DNA of 64,000 nt from contig OY759970.1 of the NCBI GenBank assembly GCA_963662965.1, positions 5,084,001 through 5,148,000 of the forward strand, read 5' to 3'. Position 1 is the first letter of the stretch. Every line of letters starts with the position of its first letter. The notes beneath the pieces were generated by a model. That model was not told the DNA's origin and did no database searches. It saw nothing but the letters and a program-made list of their open reading frames with translations. Shown here piece after piece: positions 35,702-43,653 of the stretch. Made by a program: the position numbers and the translations under genes. The stretch is from DTWD01 sp963662965. GTDB taxonomy: Bacteria; Acidobacteriota; Vicinamibacteria; Vicinamibacterales; UBA8438.

Positions 35702-37480
35702 TCACGGCGCCGCGGTCACTCGGTACCAGATCGGCGAGGTCCAAACCCGCTTCTGGATCGTCCAGGGGATATTGGGATCGGCGCACTGCGACGGGCGGTC
35801 CGGCTCCGGCAGCGCGGCACACTGCCACGCGTTCCAGCGACAGCTCGGGTTCTCGAGCACCCGTGCGTAGTACACCGCCGAGCGAGACGGATCGAACCCG
35901 GGGTCGGTCTAGACCGCGCAGAGCGCCATCGCGCCGGTACCCTGCCGTTCGCACGTTTGTCGCGACACGTCGGCGCCGCTGTCGGCGTCTCCAGCGACGT
36001 CGAAGATCCGCTCGTGGAACAGCCCGTCGTCTCCCACCCATCCTTTGACGATCTGGATGCGCTGCAGCGGCGTGCCCGGCTGGTCGCCGGTCCCGGGATC
36101 CGCGAGCGCGGTCACGAAGAACATCGGCGCGTGCGACGCCCCACCTGACGGCAGCACTTCACCCATCGGCACCGCCATCTCGTAGGCGTCGGCGATCATG
36201 TCATCGCTCGCGCAGAGGGCCTGGAGATCCCACCCCGCGAACAGCCGCACCTGGATCCGCGTGCCGCTGGTGCCGAACGTCTCCCGGCGCTTCATGGCGT
36301 CGAACAGCGAGTCTCGGGAGTTCTCCTCGGCCCAGACGCCGACCAGCCCACCGGGATTGCGGAATCGATGCGGCACGTAGGACGACTGGGTGAGCCGTGT
36401 CTCGAGGTCGTGGTCATCGTTCGAGTTGTGCCCTTCGAAATCGTATTCGTCGGTATCGCCCGGAGCCCCGTTGTGCCCGTCGGTGCTGTCGATGAAGCCG
36501 AGTTGAAACGGGTTGATTCCGAGTCGCTCTTCCTGAGCAAGACCCTCGATGAGCGCATACCGCGCGAAGTCGAGGCGCGACTGACAGCCCTCGCCCCGCA
36601 GCGCCCCCGCACCGATCCCCTCCTCACAGTCTGGCGGCGGACGACCGTCGATGAACCGCGCCTGCTCGAAGTCACACAGTTCGTCGTCCCCGCCGACCAC
36701 TCCCCACATGTCGCGGCGGCACTCCGAGGCGCCCTTCGCTTGCATTATCTCCAAGAGCGGCTCCATCTCGGCCCGCAGACTCGCACGGGCACGCTGCTGC
36801 GCCATCGACGCATCGCCCCAATCGAGCGTGAACATCCGACCGTTAGAGATATTCGGGTTGTGCGGAATGCTGATCGCCTCGCATCCGCTCCCGTTGTCGT
36901 TGCACCGCTCCTGCAGCTTGGTCCACATCTCCTCGGGTTCCGCCGCGTCGATCCAGGAGATCGGCAACTCGGGCGCGATCTCATTCCGAAGGATGATGTT
37001 GCGATGGGTCATCGAGCGCTCGGGCGCGCGTGTGTACTCCCACGCGAGAAATGTCATGAACGACCAGTCGCTCGAGCGGTCGTAATGGCGCTCGGCTGCG
37101 GTGACCGTCTCGTCCCACGCGCTCACCAGGCCATCGCGACATCGAGTGCCGTCGTCGCCGCAGACGGCAGCCCCGCGACCACCAGCACTCCGTTGTTCCT
37201 GCCAAGCGGCGCGATCCTCCGGTGTGAAACCGGGCCGCACACCCAGACAGACGGCTTCGTCGTATGTCGACGACGCTGGATCGGTGCAGACCGCTACTTC
37301 ACCGAGCCATTCCGAGTGGTCGGTCACGGCGGCGAAATCGATCGGGCGATCGAGGTGCGTGGTGCGGGTCGGCTGGCCGTCGTCGCCGACCTGACTCAAG
37401 CCGATCGCCTCGCCGCGCGCGAACCGGCACGCATCGTCGGGCGTCTGGAATCCTCCGCAGCCGAGCGCGTCCTGATTCAC
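35702..37480 (-). pseudogene. DUF3604 protein gene, N-terminally truncated and interrupted by a TAG
   Basis: A 523-codon open frame (37480 to 35909) follows DUF3604 from QTPDDACRFARGEAIGLSQV through DFAAVTDHSEWLGEVAVC and FIDSTDGHNGAPGDTDEYDF. It stops at TAG (35909-35911) after GTGAMALCAV. The same frame continues for 68 codons with clear family sequence (TDPGFDPSRSAVYYARVLEN, CRWNAWQCAALPEPDRPSQC, WTSPIWYRV) to a TGA at 35702. The family has tryptophan at the TAG (TGG to TAG). The family's N-terminal GDLHVHT metal-binding region is absent, and the frame begins abruptly at the end of the PD40 fragment. Two independent lesions make it a pseudogene. Confidence 0.88.
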
Positions 37481-38242
37481 TCAGGGCGACAGACCACGTT
37501 GGCGTCCTCCCACTTGTTGTCGGTCAACTGCCGCCCGTCCGAGCCGTCGGCCCGCATCGCGAAGATCTCGCCGTACGGCTGGGGTACTGAATCGTACAAC
37601 GCCATCTCGTCCTTGAATCCCATCCGCGCGCTGCCGAAGACGATCCACTCGCCGTCGGCACACCAGGTTGCGTGCGCGTCGTTGCCGGGAACGTCGGTCA
37701 GCCGACGGAACTCGGTGCCGTCCGAGCGGATCGTATAGAGCTCGTAGTCACCGTCGCGATTCGTGGTGAACATGGTCCGTTCACCGGCCGGTGACCAGGC
37801 CGGAAAGTTGCTGTGAGAGGAGGCGTCCGTGAGCGGCGCGAGCTTGCCATCGGCAACCGACAGGACGAAGAGCTGTTGGCCGCGCTTGAAGACGAGCCGG
37901 TCGCCCTCGGGCGACCAGCTCGGAAACCCGTTGTTCATCTCGTCATCCACGACGAGCCGAAGGTCCGAGCCTTCGGGCTTGATCAGACCGATCTGCGACG
38001 GCGGCAGCCCGGGCGCCCGGAAGTAGCGTCCGACCGACAGCGCAATCTCGTTGCCGACGGGCGACCACACGGCGTGGAATGCGCTGAAGCCCTCTCGGTG
38101 AAAGAGCGTCGTCTTACCGGTTCCATCACCGTTCATGATCTCGACGCTGGTATTGAAGACGTCCGTTAGCTCGAGCCCGGTCCGTTCAGGCGACCGAACT
38201 CCCGTCTGGCTGTAGAGCAGCTTCTTGCCGTGGGGAGTGACG
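37477..38242 (-). pseudogene. Truncated PD40/TolB beta-propeller protein
   Basis: The frame shows TolB/PD40 blades: VWSPVGNEIALSVGRYFRAP, FPSWSPEGDRLVFKRGQQLF, FPAWSPAGERTMFTTNRDGD and ATWCADGEWIVFGSARMGF, ending in LTDNKWEDANVVCRPE. Homology begins at HVTPHGKKLLYSQTG, close to 38242. The frame extends further upstream only as antisense of the HTH gene, so the original N-terminus has been removed at the boundary of the toxin-antitoxin module. About 255 residues of propeller remain. Its stop overlaps the first codon of the truncated DUF3604 frame. Confidence 0.75.
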
Positions 38243-38261
38243 TGTACTAAAATATAGTACA
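38243..38261. promoter_or_regulatory. Palindromic operator of the HTH/nucleotidyltransferase pair
   Basis: TGTACTA-AAATA-TAGTACA is a perfect 7-base inverted repeat with a 5-base A/T spacer, nine bases upstream of the HTH gene start, in an otherwise GC-rich region. It overlaps possible -10 hexamers (TAAAAT, TATAGT), so binding by the HTH protein would block transcription. Autoregulation of this kind is usual for toxin-antitoxin operons. Confidence 0.7.
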
Positions 38262-38269
38262 GTTCTTGG

Positions 38270-38638
38270 ATGAAATTGGACGCGGATCGGATTCGCCGGC
38301 GCTGCGCCCGGCGAGGGAGCTCGCTGCAAGCGTTGCTCGACGACGCGGGGGTCAGCCGCACCGCCTACTACTCGCTGGTCCGCAAGGACTCCGTGCTGCC
38401 GCACTCGGTGCGGTCCCTTGCCGGGACGCTCGGCGTCCGGCCCTCGGCTCTTCTGGTGGAGGTCGGGCCGGAGGAATGGCGGGCACGGGCCCTGCTCCGC
38501 AAGGCGCAGCGCATCGTGCTGCGCAATCCCGGCACGTCATTCGAGAACGTGTGGCACACCCTGGTCCTCCTGGAGGAGGAACCGGAGGAGCGTTTGCGAA
38601 GGAGCCTGCTGCGTGGCCGCGCCCTCCATCTTCACTGA
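38270..38638 (+). CDS. HTH (XRE-like) regulator, putative antitoxin
   Basis: The 122-residue protein has an N-terminal helix-turn-helix of XRE type (LQALLDDAGVSRTAYYSLVR then VRSLAGTLGVRPSALLVEVG) and a short helical C-terminal part rich in arginine and glutamate (GPEEWRARALLRKAQRIVLR). It overlaps the following nucleotidyltransferase gene by 26 bases, and a perfect palindrome lies directly upstream. The arrangement is that of a toxin-antitoxin pair in which the first protein represses the operon and neutralises the second. No close family name can be assigned from sequence alone. Confidence 0.78.
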   Translation: MKLDADRIRRRCARRGSSLQALLDDAGVSRTAYYSLVRKDSVLPHSVRSLAGTLGVRPSALLVEVGPEEWRARALLRKAQRIVLRNPGTSFENVWHTLVLLEEEPEERLRRSLLRGRALHLH

Positions 38639-39092
38639 GAAAGAGCTGGCGTACCTACGCGAGCTGGTGCGTCAACGCGTCGCGTTCATGGTCGTCGGCC
38701 TGTCAGCGGCTGCCCTGCAGGGAGCGCCGGCCGTCACTCAGGACATCGACCTCTGGTTCAAAGACCTCGCCGACCCGCAGCTGAAGAAGGCGCTGGAGCG
38801 GGTCGGCGGTCTCTACATTCCGCCGACCCGCTCCACCCCGCCGATGCTGGCAGGGCGAAACGTGGCCCTCTTCGATATCGTCCTCACGATGGACGGGCTG
38901 AAAGACTTCGATGAGGAATTCGCGACATCGGTGCAGATACCGATAGGCCGAACGAAAGTGAGAGTGCTGTCACTGGAGCGGATCATCGTCAGCAAGAAAG
39001 CAGCGAATCGCGAGAAGGATCGCCTAATCCTCCCGGTGCTCGAAGCCGCAGCAGCCGTGCTCCGCGACGCCAGGCCTCCACGCGGGCGCTAA
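38613..39092 (+). CDS. Nucleotidyltransferase-fold protein (DUF6036/AbiEii-like), putative toxin
   Basis: The GTG at 38613 is chosen because GGAG lies nine bases before it; the product is 159 residues. The N-terminal region carries the polymerase-beta nucleotidyltransferase pattern: VGLSAAALQGAPAVTQDIDL, where the G-S and DID residues correspond to the nucleotide- and metal-binding motifs. A third acidic position is plausible at FDIVLTMDG, and the C-terminal VRVLSLERIIVSKKAANREK is typical of the DUF6036/AbiEii group. Such toxins add nucleotides to tRNA or protein targets. It follows an HTH gene with overlap. The module has apparently been inserted between two broken genes. Confidence 0.78.
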   Translation: MAAPSIFTEKELAYLRELVRQRVAFMVVGLSAAALQGAPAVTQDIDLWFKDLADPQLKKALERVGGLYIPPTRSTPPMLAGRNVALFDIVLTMDGLKDFDEEFATSVQIPIGRTKVRVLSLERIIVSKKAANREKDRLILPVLEAAAAVLRDARPPRGR

Positions 39093-40090
39093 CGGCCGTC
39101 GGCGGCCCGTTCGGCGCGCAGTATGTTGGCCATACCGTAGTTGCCTTCGTGGCAGGCGTACTCGTAGATCGGGTCCGCGCTGCGCTTTATCGGGATGGCC
39201 GCAGTGAACGGTGCGGTGAAGGTCGTCGGGGCGTCGACCGTGTACTCGTAGAGCAGCGTGTCGGTGGTCAGGCGGGTGAACCGCTCGACGAGGCGCAGCG
39301 TTTCTCCCGTGGCGAACGCCACCGTCGCACCCGGCTCGAAGCTCGCGCGCTTGGCGGTGAAGTTCGTCGTCTCGACGACGAGCGTCTCTCCGTCCCAGTG
39401 GCCCCGGGAATCGCCGTTCCACAGCCGCACCGCCTCGGGGAGATGCGGACGATCGGTCAGCGGCACGATGCGCGCGTCGTGCACCATCTGCGTGAGAATG
39501 ACCACGTGGTCGGCCGACTGGAACAGCTGCAGGTTGTTGTTGTAGCCGCCGGACAGCAGCGGTGGCCCGACGTCGTATCCCAATCCCAGCAGACACCGCG
39601 CGGCGAGCCCGCGATCCTCCGGACCGTCGGCTCCGACGCCGCCGACCCGGTAACGGACCGGACGCGACCCGGGGACATGACGCTCGGTTGACCCAACCTG
39701 ACGGATCGCCTGGGGGGCCAGGGGCCGCAGTCTCCCGTTCGCGGGGTCGACGATGAGCGACGTGCGGCGGTCCTCGACCGGACCCCCGCGATCCCACCAG
39801 AACTGGTTGTAGGCGCCGACGCTCCCCGCCGGCGGTTCGGCATCGAACGACCGGAACGCGGCCGTGCGGGCCGCCAGGCCGCATGCTCCTCTTCGGTGTA
39901 GTGCGCCTGGTCAGCCAGCCGCTCGGGCCACTGGAGCGGGGTCGTCGTATTGAAATGCCACACGCCCTGCAGATCGGCGCGGCCGTCAAGGCGTCGTGGC
40001 GACGCCGGCCGGCAGGACGGTGAGCACGGCGACGACGACGGCGGTCAACGGCGTCGAGCAGGAGTATATGCGCATGGCGATCATTTTCAT
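39089..40090 (-). pseudogene. CHEGNYG-family secreted protein gene with two frameshifts
   Basis: A signal peptide (ATG at 40090, RIYSCSTPLTAVVVAVLTVL, ending at ATTP and a TGA) is followed in another frame by RADLQGVWHFNTTTPLQWPE and EEEHAAW. After a second shift near 39880 the frame gives ARTAAFRSFDAEPP and continues to PPLLSGGYNNNLQLFQSADH, GHWDGETLVVETTNF and YACHEGNYGMANILRAE. Put together this is a complete paralogue of the protein at 40848, about 330 residues. Two frameshifts in one gene make it a pseudogene unless both are assembly errors. Its stop overlaps the stop of the nucleotidyltransferase gene. Confidence 0.82.
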
Positions 40091-40155
40091 GGGCGTCTGA
40101 ACACTGTGCCGTCCTTGACCACGGCGGGTCTGGCGTGGCGCACGATTCGTTGGGA

Positions 40156-40791
40156 TCAGTCGAGACGAAACGTTCGCTCGTAGATGGTCCGACCTTCGCG
40201 CCGATACCGCTGCTCGTAGGTCGTCTGGACCGCAGTGACCGGGTCGCCGTCGCCGGCGAGGCGGTCGAAGCCACCGAGGAGACGGCCTCCCACCGCGTGC
40301 ACGGCCCGCTCGGCAAAGTCGACCAGGTCGGAGTCGTCCGTCTTCAGATGGACGGCTCCGCCGGAACACAACAGTCGGCGGTAGCGTCCTAGAAACAGCG
40401 GCGACGGCAGTCGGTGCTTGGCCTGCCGATTCTTGGGCAGCGGGTCCGGAAACGGCAGCCATATCTCGCCGATCCTCCCGGAGGGGATGTGGTCTTCCAG
40501 ATGCTCGATCGGCGAGCGGAGAAAGACCGCATTGGTGAGGCCCTCGTCGAGCGCTTGGCTCGCACCGATCCACAGGCGGCCGCCGTTTCGATCCACGCCG
40601 ACCACTCCCCGGTCGGGACGACTCCGGGCCAGCGCCAGTGTGTATTCCCCGCAGCCGCATCCCAACTCGAGGACAACGGTCTTCTCGAGGCCGAAGGCTC
40701 GGTCGAACCAATCCGGTTCAGAGCGTCGCCCGTCGACGACGTTCTCCATCTTGTCGAGCGCCGCAAAGCGGCTCCGTTTCACCCGAGCCAC
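40156..40791 (-). CDS. trmB: tRNA (guanine-N7-)-methyltransferase TrmB
   Basis: The 211-residue protein has the TrmB motifs: the SAM-binding GCGCGEYTLALAR after LELG, the acidic GVDRNGGR, and the signature IWLPFPDPLPKNRQAKHRL in which the FPDP segment shapes the active site. SPLFLGRYRRLL and a C-terminal TTYEQRYRREGRTIYERTFR complete the pattern. The enzyme puts m7G at position 46 of the tRNA variable loop. Length is normal. It is a stand-alone housekeeping gene between two members of the CHEGNYG family. Confidence 0.95.
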   Translation of the reverse strand: MARVKRSRFAALDKMENVVDGRRSEPDWFDRAFGLEKTVVLELGCGCGEYTLALARSRPDRGVVGVDRNGGRLWIGASQALDEGLTNAVFLRSPIEHLEDHIPSGRIGEIWLPFPDPLPKNRQAKHRLPSPLFLGRYRRLLCSGGAVHLKTDDSDLVDFAERAVHAVGGRLLGGFDRLAGDGDPVTAVQTTYEQRYRREGRTIYERTFRLD

Positions 40792-40847
40792 TCTTCAGCT
40801 GCTCCTCAGGGTCGAGGCACTGTTTGTCCATCTCCCCGGCGTGGCTC

Positions 40848-41810
40848 TCACTGGCCGCCGGCCTCGTCCTCGGCGCGCCCGGCCCGGAGGCTGTTCTCGA
40901 GGCCGTAGTTCCCCTCGTGGCAGGCGTACTCGAAGATCTGGTAGGTCGCGTCGCGATTGAGCGGCATCGCCACCTTCCACGGCGCCGTGAACGGCCCGGG
41001 GTCGTCGATGGTGACCTCGTACTCGATGGTGTCGGCATCGACGCGGGTGAACCGCTCGACGAGCTTCAGCGCCTCGGTCTGCTGAATGCCCCGGAGTCCG
41101 CGGCTGGCGATGTTGGTGCCGATGGTGCCCTGGTCGTTGTAGTTGGCGGTCTCGACCACCAATGTCTCACCCTCCCAGTAGCCGCGCGGGCTCCCGTTCC
41201 ACAGTCTGATGTTCTCGGACAGTGGCGGCCGATCATCGATCGGGATGACGCGCGCCTCGTGGATCATCTCGTAGACGATCACCACATAGCCGGGCACCTG
41301 CAAGATCTGGTAGCCGGCGCCGTAGCCCCCGGGGAACATGCCGCCCGGAATCCCGCGCGTGATGCAGCGCTCCCACGGCGTGTGGGTCAGCCAGCCGTCG
41401 GTCAGGTTCTCCAGGTTCTGGTTGCGCTTGGCAATCGCGGAGCGGCGCAGCGGTGCACGTCCGCTGGGCGGATCAACGACCATCGAGCGCCGTCGTTCGT
41501 TCCGCAGCGCGTCTCCCGGGCCATCGCCCCATGGTCCCTGCGGTCCTCGCGACCGGACGTCCGGCGCCGGATTGGCCGGCGGACGCTGGGGTCGGTTCGA
41601 CCCGGGGAACCAGCGGGCCAGCGGCGCGAGCCGCTCGAGATCGATGTCGTCCGGCGCTTCGAAGGGCGTCGGATCGAAGTTGGTCCAGACGCCCTGGATG
41701 TTGGGCTGTCCGTCTGATGTTCGGGACTGGGTGGAGTCCTGCCCGAACGCCGGCGTCACCATCACGACTGTCGCGAGCGCGGCGCAGGTAACGAGATTCG
41801 GTGTCTTCAT
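40848..41810 (-). CDS. Secreted CHEGNYG-family protein of unknown function
   Basis: The 320-residue protein has a signal peptide (NLVTCAALATVVMVTPAFGQ) and the full family pattern: DGQPNIQGVWTNFDPTPFEA, VVDPPSGRAPL, CITRGIPGGMFPGGYGAGYQ, SPRGYWEGETLVVETANYND, LKLVERFTRVDADTIEYEVT and YACHEGNYGL near the end. It is the intact paralogue of the broken gene at 39089 and of the C-terminal half of the VOC fusion at 33896. The family is common in Acidobacteriota and marine metagenomes but I know no assigned function. A promoter element shared with the VOC gene lies 80 bases upstream. Confidence 0.85.
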   Translation of the reverse strand: MKTPNLVTCAALATVVMVTPAFGQDSTQSRTSDGQPNIQGVWTNFDPTPFEAPDDIDLERLAPLARWFPGSNRPQRPPANPAPDVRSRGPQGPWGDGPGDALRNERRRSMVVDPPSGRAPLRRSAIAKRNQNLENLTDGWLTHTPWERCITRGIPGGMFPGGYGAGYQILQVPGYVVIVYEMIHEARVIPIDDRPPLSENIRLWNGSPRGYWEGETLVVETANYNDQGTIGTNIASRGLRGIQQTEALKLVERFTRVDADTIEYEVTIDDPGPFTAPWKVAMPLNRDATYQIFEYACHEGNYGLENSLRAGRAEDEAGGQ

Positions 41811-41890
41811 CGGTCATCTCCCATGACTGGGTGTCGAGTACGAGGCGAGAGCCATGTGTTGCGCGCCACTGATCCGACGATGTGGCTCTG

Positions 41891-41896
41891 ATTATA
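41891..41896 (-). promoter_or_regulatory. TATAAT -10 box upstream of the CHEGNYG-family gene
   Basis: The minus strand reads TCCTTATAATCAGAGCC, identical over 17 bases to the element before the VOC fusion gene at 35658. It lies about 80 bases upstream of the start at 41810. The conservation between two paralogues in otherwise different upstream DNA supports a shared promoter. Confidence 0.55.
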
Positions 41897-41936
41897 AGGA
41901 GGAATGGAGGCGCGCCGGCGGACAATGGCATGACTT

Positions 41937-42935
41937 CTACATCGCGATGGCCGTCGGTCTGATCCCTTCGCCATACACGAACTGCGACCCGACCGCCCCG
42001 ACCACGGCGGTGCGCCGATTCAAATTCAGACCGGTCCGCAGCCGCAGCAGCGGCTCGATGCCGGTGCAATGGCCAGCCATGAGATGCTCGATTCCAATTT
42101 GGCGAAGCCGGTCAGCGGTCCAGCCGAGCGTCTCATCGCTCGCCGCGAACAGATGCAGTCCTCCCATGAGAGCGTGGACCGGCAAGTCCGCGATCGCTCC
42201 TCGGATCTGCTCCAGCGCGTTGACGACACCGGAGTGACCACATCCAAGAAGCACGATGTGTCCCCGCGGGGTGATGATGCTCAGGGCCTGACTGTCCGGC
42301 ACGTGGTCTACCACCCACTCCCCGTCTAGCTGCACTTGTATCGTGTCGGGGTAGTTCCGTTCGGGGTGCAGTCTGTCTATCGGTCCGGTGACCCACACGC
42401 CGGGCAGGATCTCAGTGGGTCCATCGTGCTCGATAAACTCGACGTCCACCTCAGCGAACACGTCCCGCATGGCGATCATCTGGTTCCATTCGTCACCGCC
42501 AGCACGAGGAGAGCGACGCGAAAGAAAGAAACCCTCGGCTACATGAACGCGGCGGACCGCCTGTGGATTCTGCTTCCGCACGGCCTCGACGATTGGCAGG
42601 AGCCCCGTGGTGTGGTCAAAGTGAAAGTGACTGAGGACGACATCCGTGACGCAGGAGAGATCAACCCCCAGCGCCTCGGCGTTTCTGAGCACGGTATCTG
42701 GATGGCGCCCGGCATCGAAGAGCACGCAGTGTCCATCGACCGCCACGAGCGCCGACAGCCCCCACTCGCCTATGGTTGCGCCGTTCGCGAGGTTGGACGA
42801 AAGGATCGTCACGCTCACGTCCTCGGCCACCTCGATACCAGCGCGAGCCGGCGTCTCCTGAAACGCAGCCGCGCCGGGCGGACAGGTCAACAACACGGCG
42901 CTGACGAGCAGATACTGACCAAAACAGCTGGACAT
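41937..42935 (-). CDS. Exported MBL-fold metallo-hydrolase, pterin-synthase-like
   Basis: The ATG at 42935 has GGAGAA seven bases upstream; an in-frame TTG four codons earlier is less likely. The product is 332 residues with a signal peptide (SCFGQYLLVSAVLLTCPPGA). The metallo-beta-lactamase core shows VVLSHFHFDHTTGLLPIV (HxHxDH), LLGCGHSGVVNALEQI and a late histidine in MAGHCTG, so both metals can be bound. Overall order resembles the 7,8-dihydropterin-6-methyl-4-(beta-D-ribofuranosyl)aminobenzene 5'-phosphate synthase-like (MptA/AF0345) group, whose bacterial members have unknown substrates. Periplasmic location argues against pterin synthesis. Confidence 0.85.
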   Translation of the reverse strand: MSSCFGQYLLVSAVLLTCPPGAAAFQETPARAGIEVAEDVSVTILSSNLANGATIGEWGLSALVAVDGHCVLFDAGRHPDTVLRNAEALGVDLSCVTDVVLSHFHFDHTTGLLPIVEAVRKQNPQAVRRVHVAEGFFLSRRSPRAGGDEWNQMIAMRDVFAEVDVEFIEHDGPTEILPGVWVTGPIDRLHPERNYPDTIQVQLDGEWVVDHVPDSQALSIITPRGHIVLLGCGHSGVVNALEQIRGAIADLPVHALMGGLHLFAASDETLGWTADRLRQIGIEHLMAGHCTGIEPLLRLRTGLNLNRRTAVVGAVGSQFVYGEGIRPTAIAM

Positions 42936-42964
42936 GTGCTTCTCCAAGAATCAGGGAGCGATAT

Positions 42965-43075
42965 CTAGTTCATGGGAACGAGGCGTTCGAGTTCCGAGAA
43001 CCAATTCCGCACGACGTGGATCTCTCGCGCTGATGCGTCAGGGTTTGTCAGCATCAGCAGGAACCGGGGAAATCG
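42965..43075 (-). pseudogene. C-terminal relic of a PD40-type Ser/Thr kinase
   Basis: About 36 codons on the minus strand read RFLLMLTNPDASAREIHVVR then NWFSELERLVPMN and TAG. This is the usual end of acidobacterial kinase/PD40 proteins (GRFLLM ... VVLNWFEELKRLVP). It overlaps the HicA fragment in another frame, so the kinase tail is now fused to unrelated DNA. A second relic of this type is at 27791. Confidence 0.65.
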
Positions 43076-43200
43076 TAAGAATGCGAGTGCCGTCCGTCAT
43101 CACGACGTGCCTACCCTGCCGCAACAAACAAAAGCCCGCGTTCTCCAGCGTACGGACCGCGTCCTCATGGTTGACGCCAGCGACCCCTTGGCACCGCTCA
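43038..43200 (-). pseudogene. hicA: HicA toxin fragment, truncated at the C-terminus
   Basis: The frame reads CQGVAGVNHEDAVRTLENAG, then FCLLRQGRHVVMTDGTRILT. This matches HicA (dsRBD-like mRNA interferase) up to the central strand, including the RQ...H catalytic histidine region. It then diverges (ISPVPADADKP) and stops. The C-terminal GTLRSILRQAG part of HicA is missing, replaced by the kinase tail. It follows the HicB fragment with overlapping ends, in reverse of the more usual hicA-hicB order. Confidence 0.7.
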
Positions 43201-43330
43201 GGACGCCACTTCGACAATCGCGTCGCGAATATTCTGCAAGGCTTCCACCTCGGTGGCACCTTGCGCCCAACACCCCGAGCGCAAAGCTGGACGCCTTGAT
43301 GAAACTGCGTCGGGAAATGGAATCTGTCAT
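43198..43330 (-). pseudogene. hicB: HicB C-terminal fragment joined to a Tat-type signal peptide fragment
   Basis: Reading from 43330, one frame gives a Tat leader (MTDSISRRSFIKASSFALGV) of the sort found on secreted oxidoreductases. It ends near 43260. From there another frame gives CWAQGATEVEALQNIRDAIV then EVAS and a stop at 43198, which is the last part of a HicB antitoxin. The N-terminal RNase-H-like core of HicB is absent. The block is a chimera of two gene ends and has a ribosome site before the Tat start, so a short peptide could still be made. Confidence 0.65.
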
Positions 43331-43474
43331 CTCAGTGTCACTCCCCTCTGAGCCGGCGCGATGGTCGTCTGTGAACTGAACCTCGGTGGTTTTCTCCGTC
43401 TGCCCATGGCTTCGAAGCGCGCCAACCGTGGGCCCGACGCCTCCCTCGTCGCGTTCGCGCTTCGCCAATAAGCT

Positions 43475-43636
43475 TAATCCCAGAACTCACTTGGGTTGAC
43501 GCCGCTGGCTTGTGCTGAACGACGAGGGCGGCGTTGCTCCTCAGTCCTGTGGGCCCACCACACTCCCTCGTCGCGCCTGGCCCTCGCCGCCCAGTCTGGC
43601 GCCAGACGCCGCCAACCCAAATGAGTTCTGGGATTA
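43475..43636. mobile_element. MITE B with 24-base terminal inverted repeats
   Basis: The 162-base block has TAATCCCAGAACTCACTTGG at the left, with the inverted counterpart CCAAATGAGTTCTGGGATTA at the right. The inverted repeats extend to 24 bases (43475-43498 and 43613-43636) with one mismatch. The interior has no gene but contains GTTGCTCCTC and CTCCCTCGTC, also present inside MITE A (33734-33899), so the two are related. It lies 18 bases from the 3' end of the PQQ gene at 43654. Confidence 0.75.
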
Positions 43637-43653
43637 GTGGTCGCCAGAGACTT

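Noticed and set aside
5386..35911. In-frame TAG codons in several genes (5386, 5980, 35909 and in yraN) suggested that TAG might be recoded to an amino acid.
   Set aside because: The family residues expected at these sites differ (tyrosine, tryptophan, others), the same genes also carry frameshifts or truncations, and intact genes such as the radical SAM fusion and PQQ proteins end at TAG. Ordinary nonsense mutations fit better.
33734..43636. Integron attC sites, because the MITEs are short imperfect palindromes containing GTTG.
   Set aside because: There are no paired R/L core sites with the attC spacing, no gene cassettes between them and no integrase.
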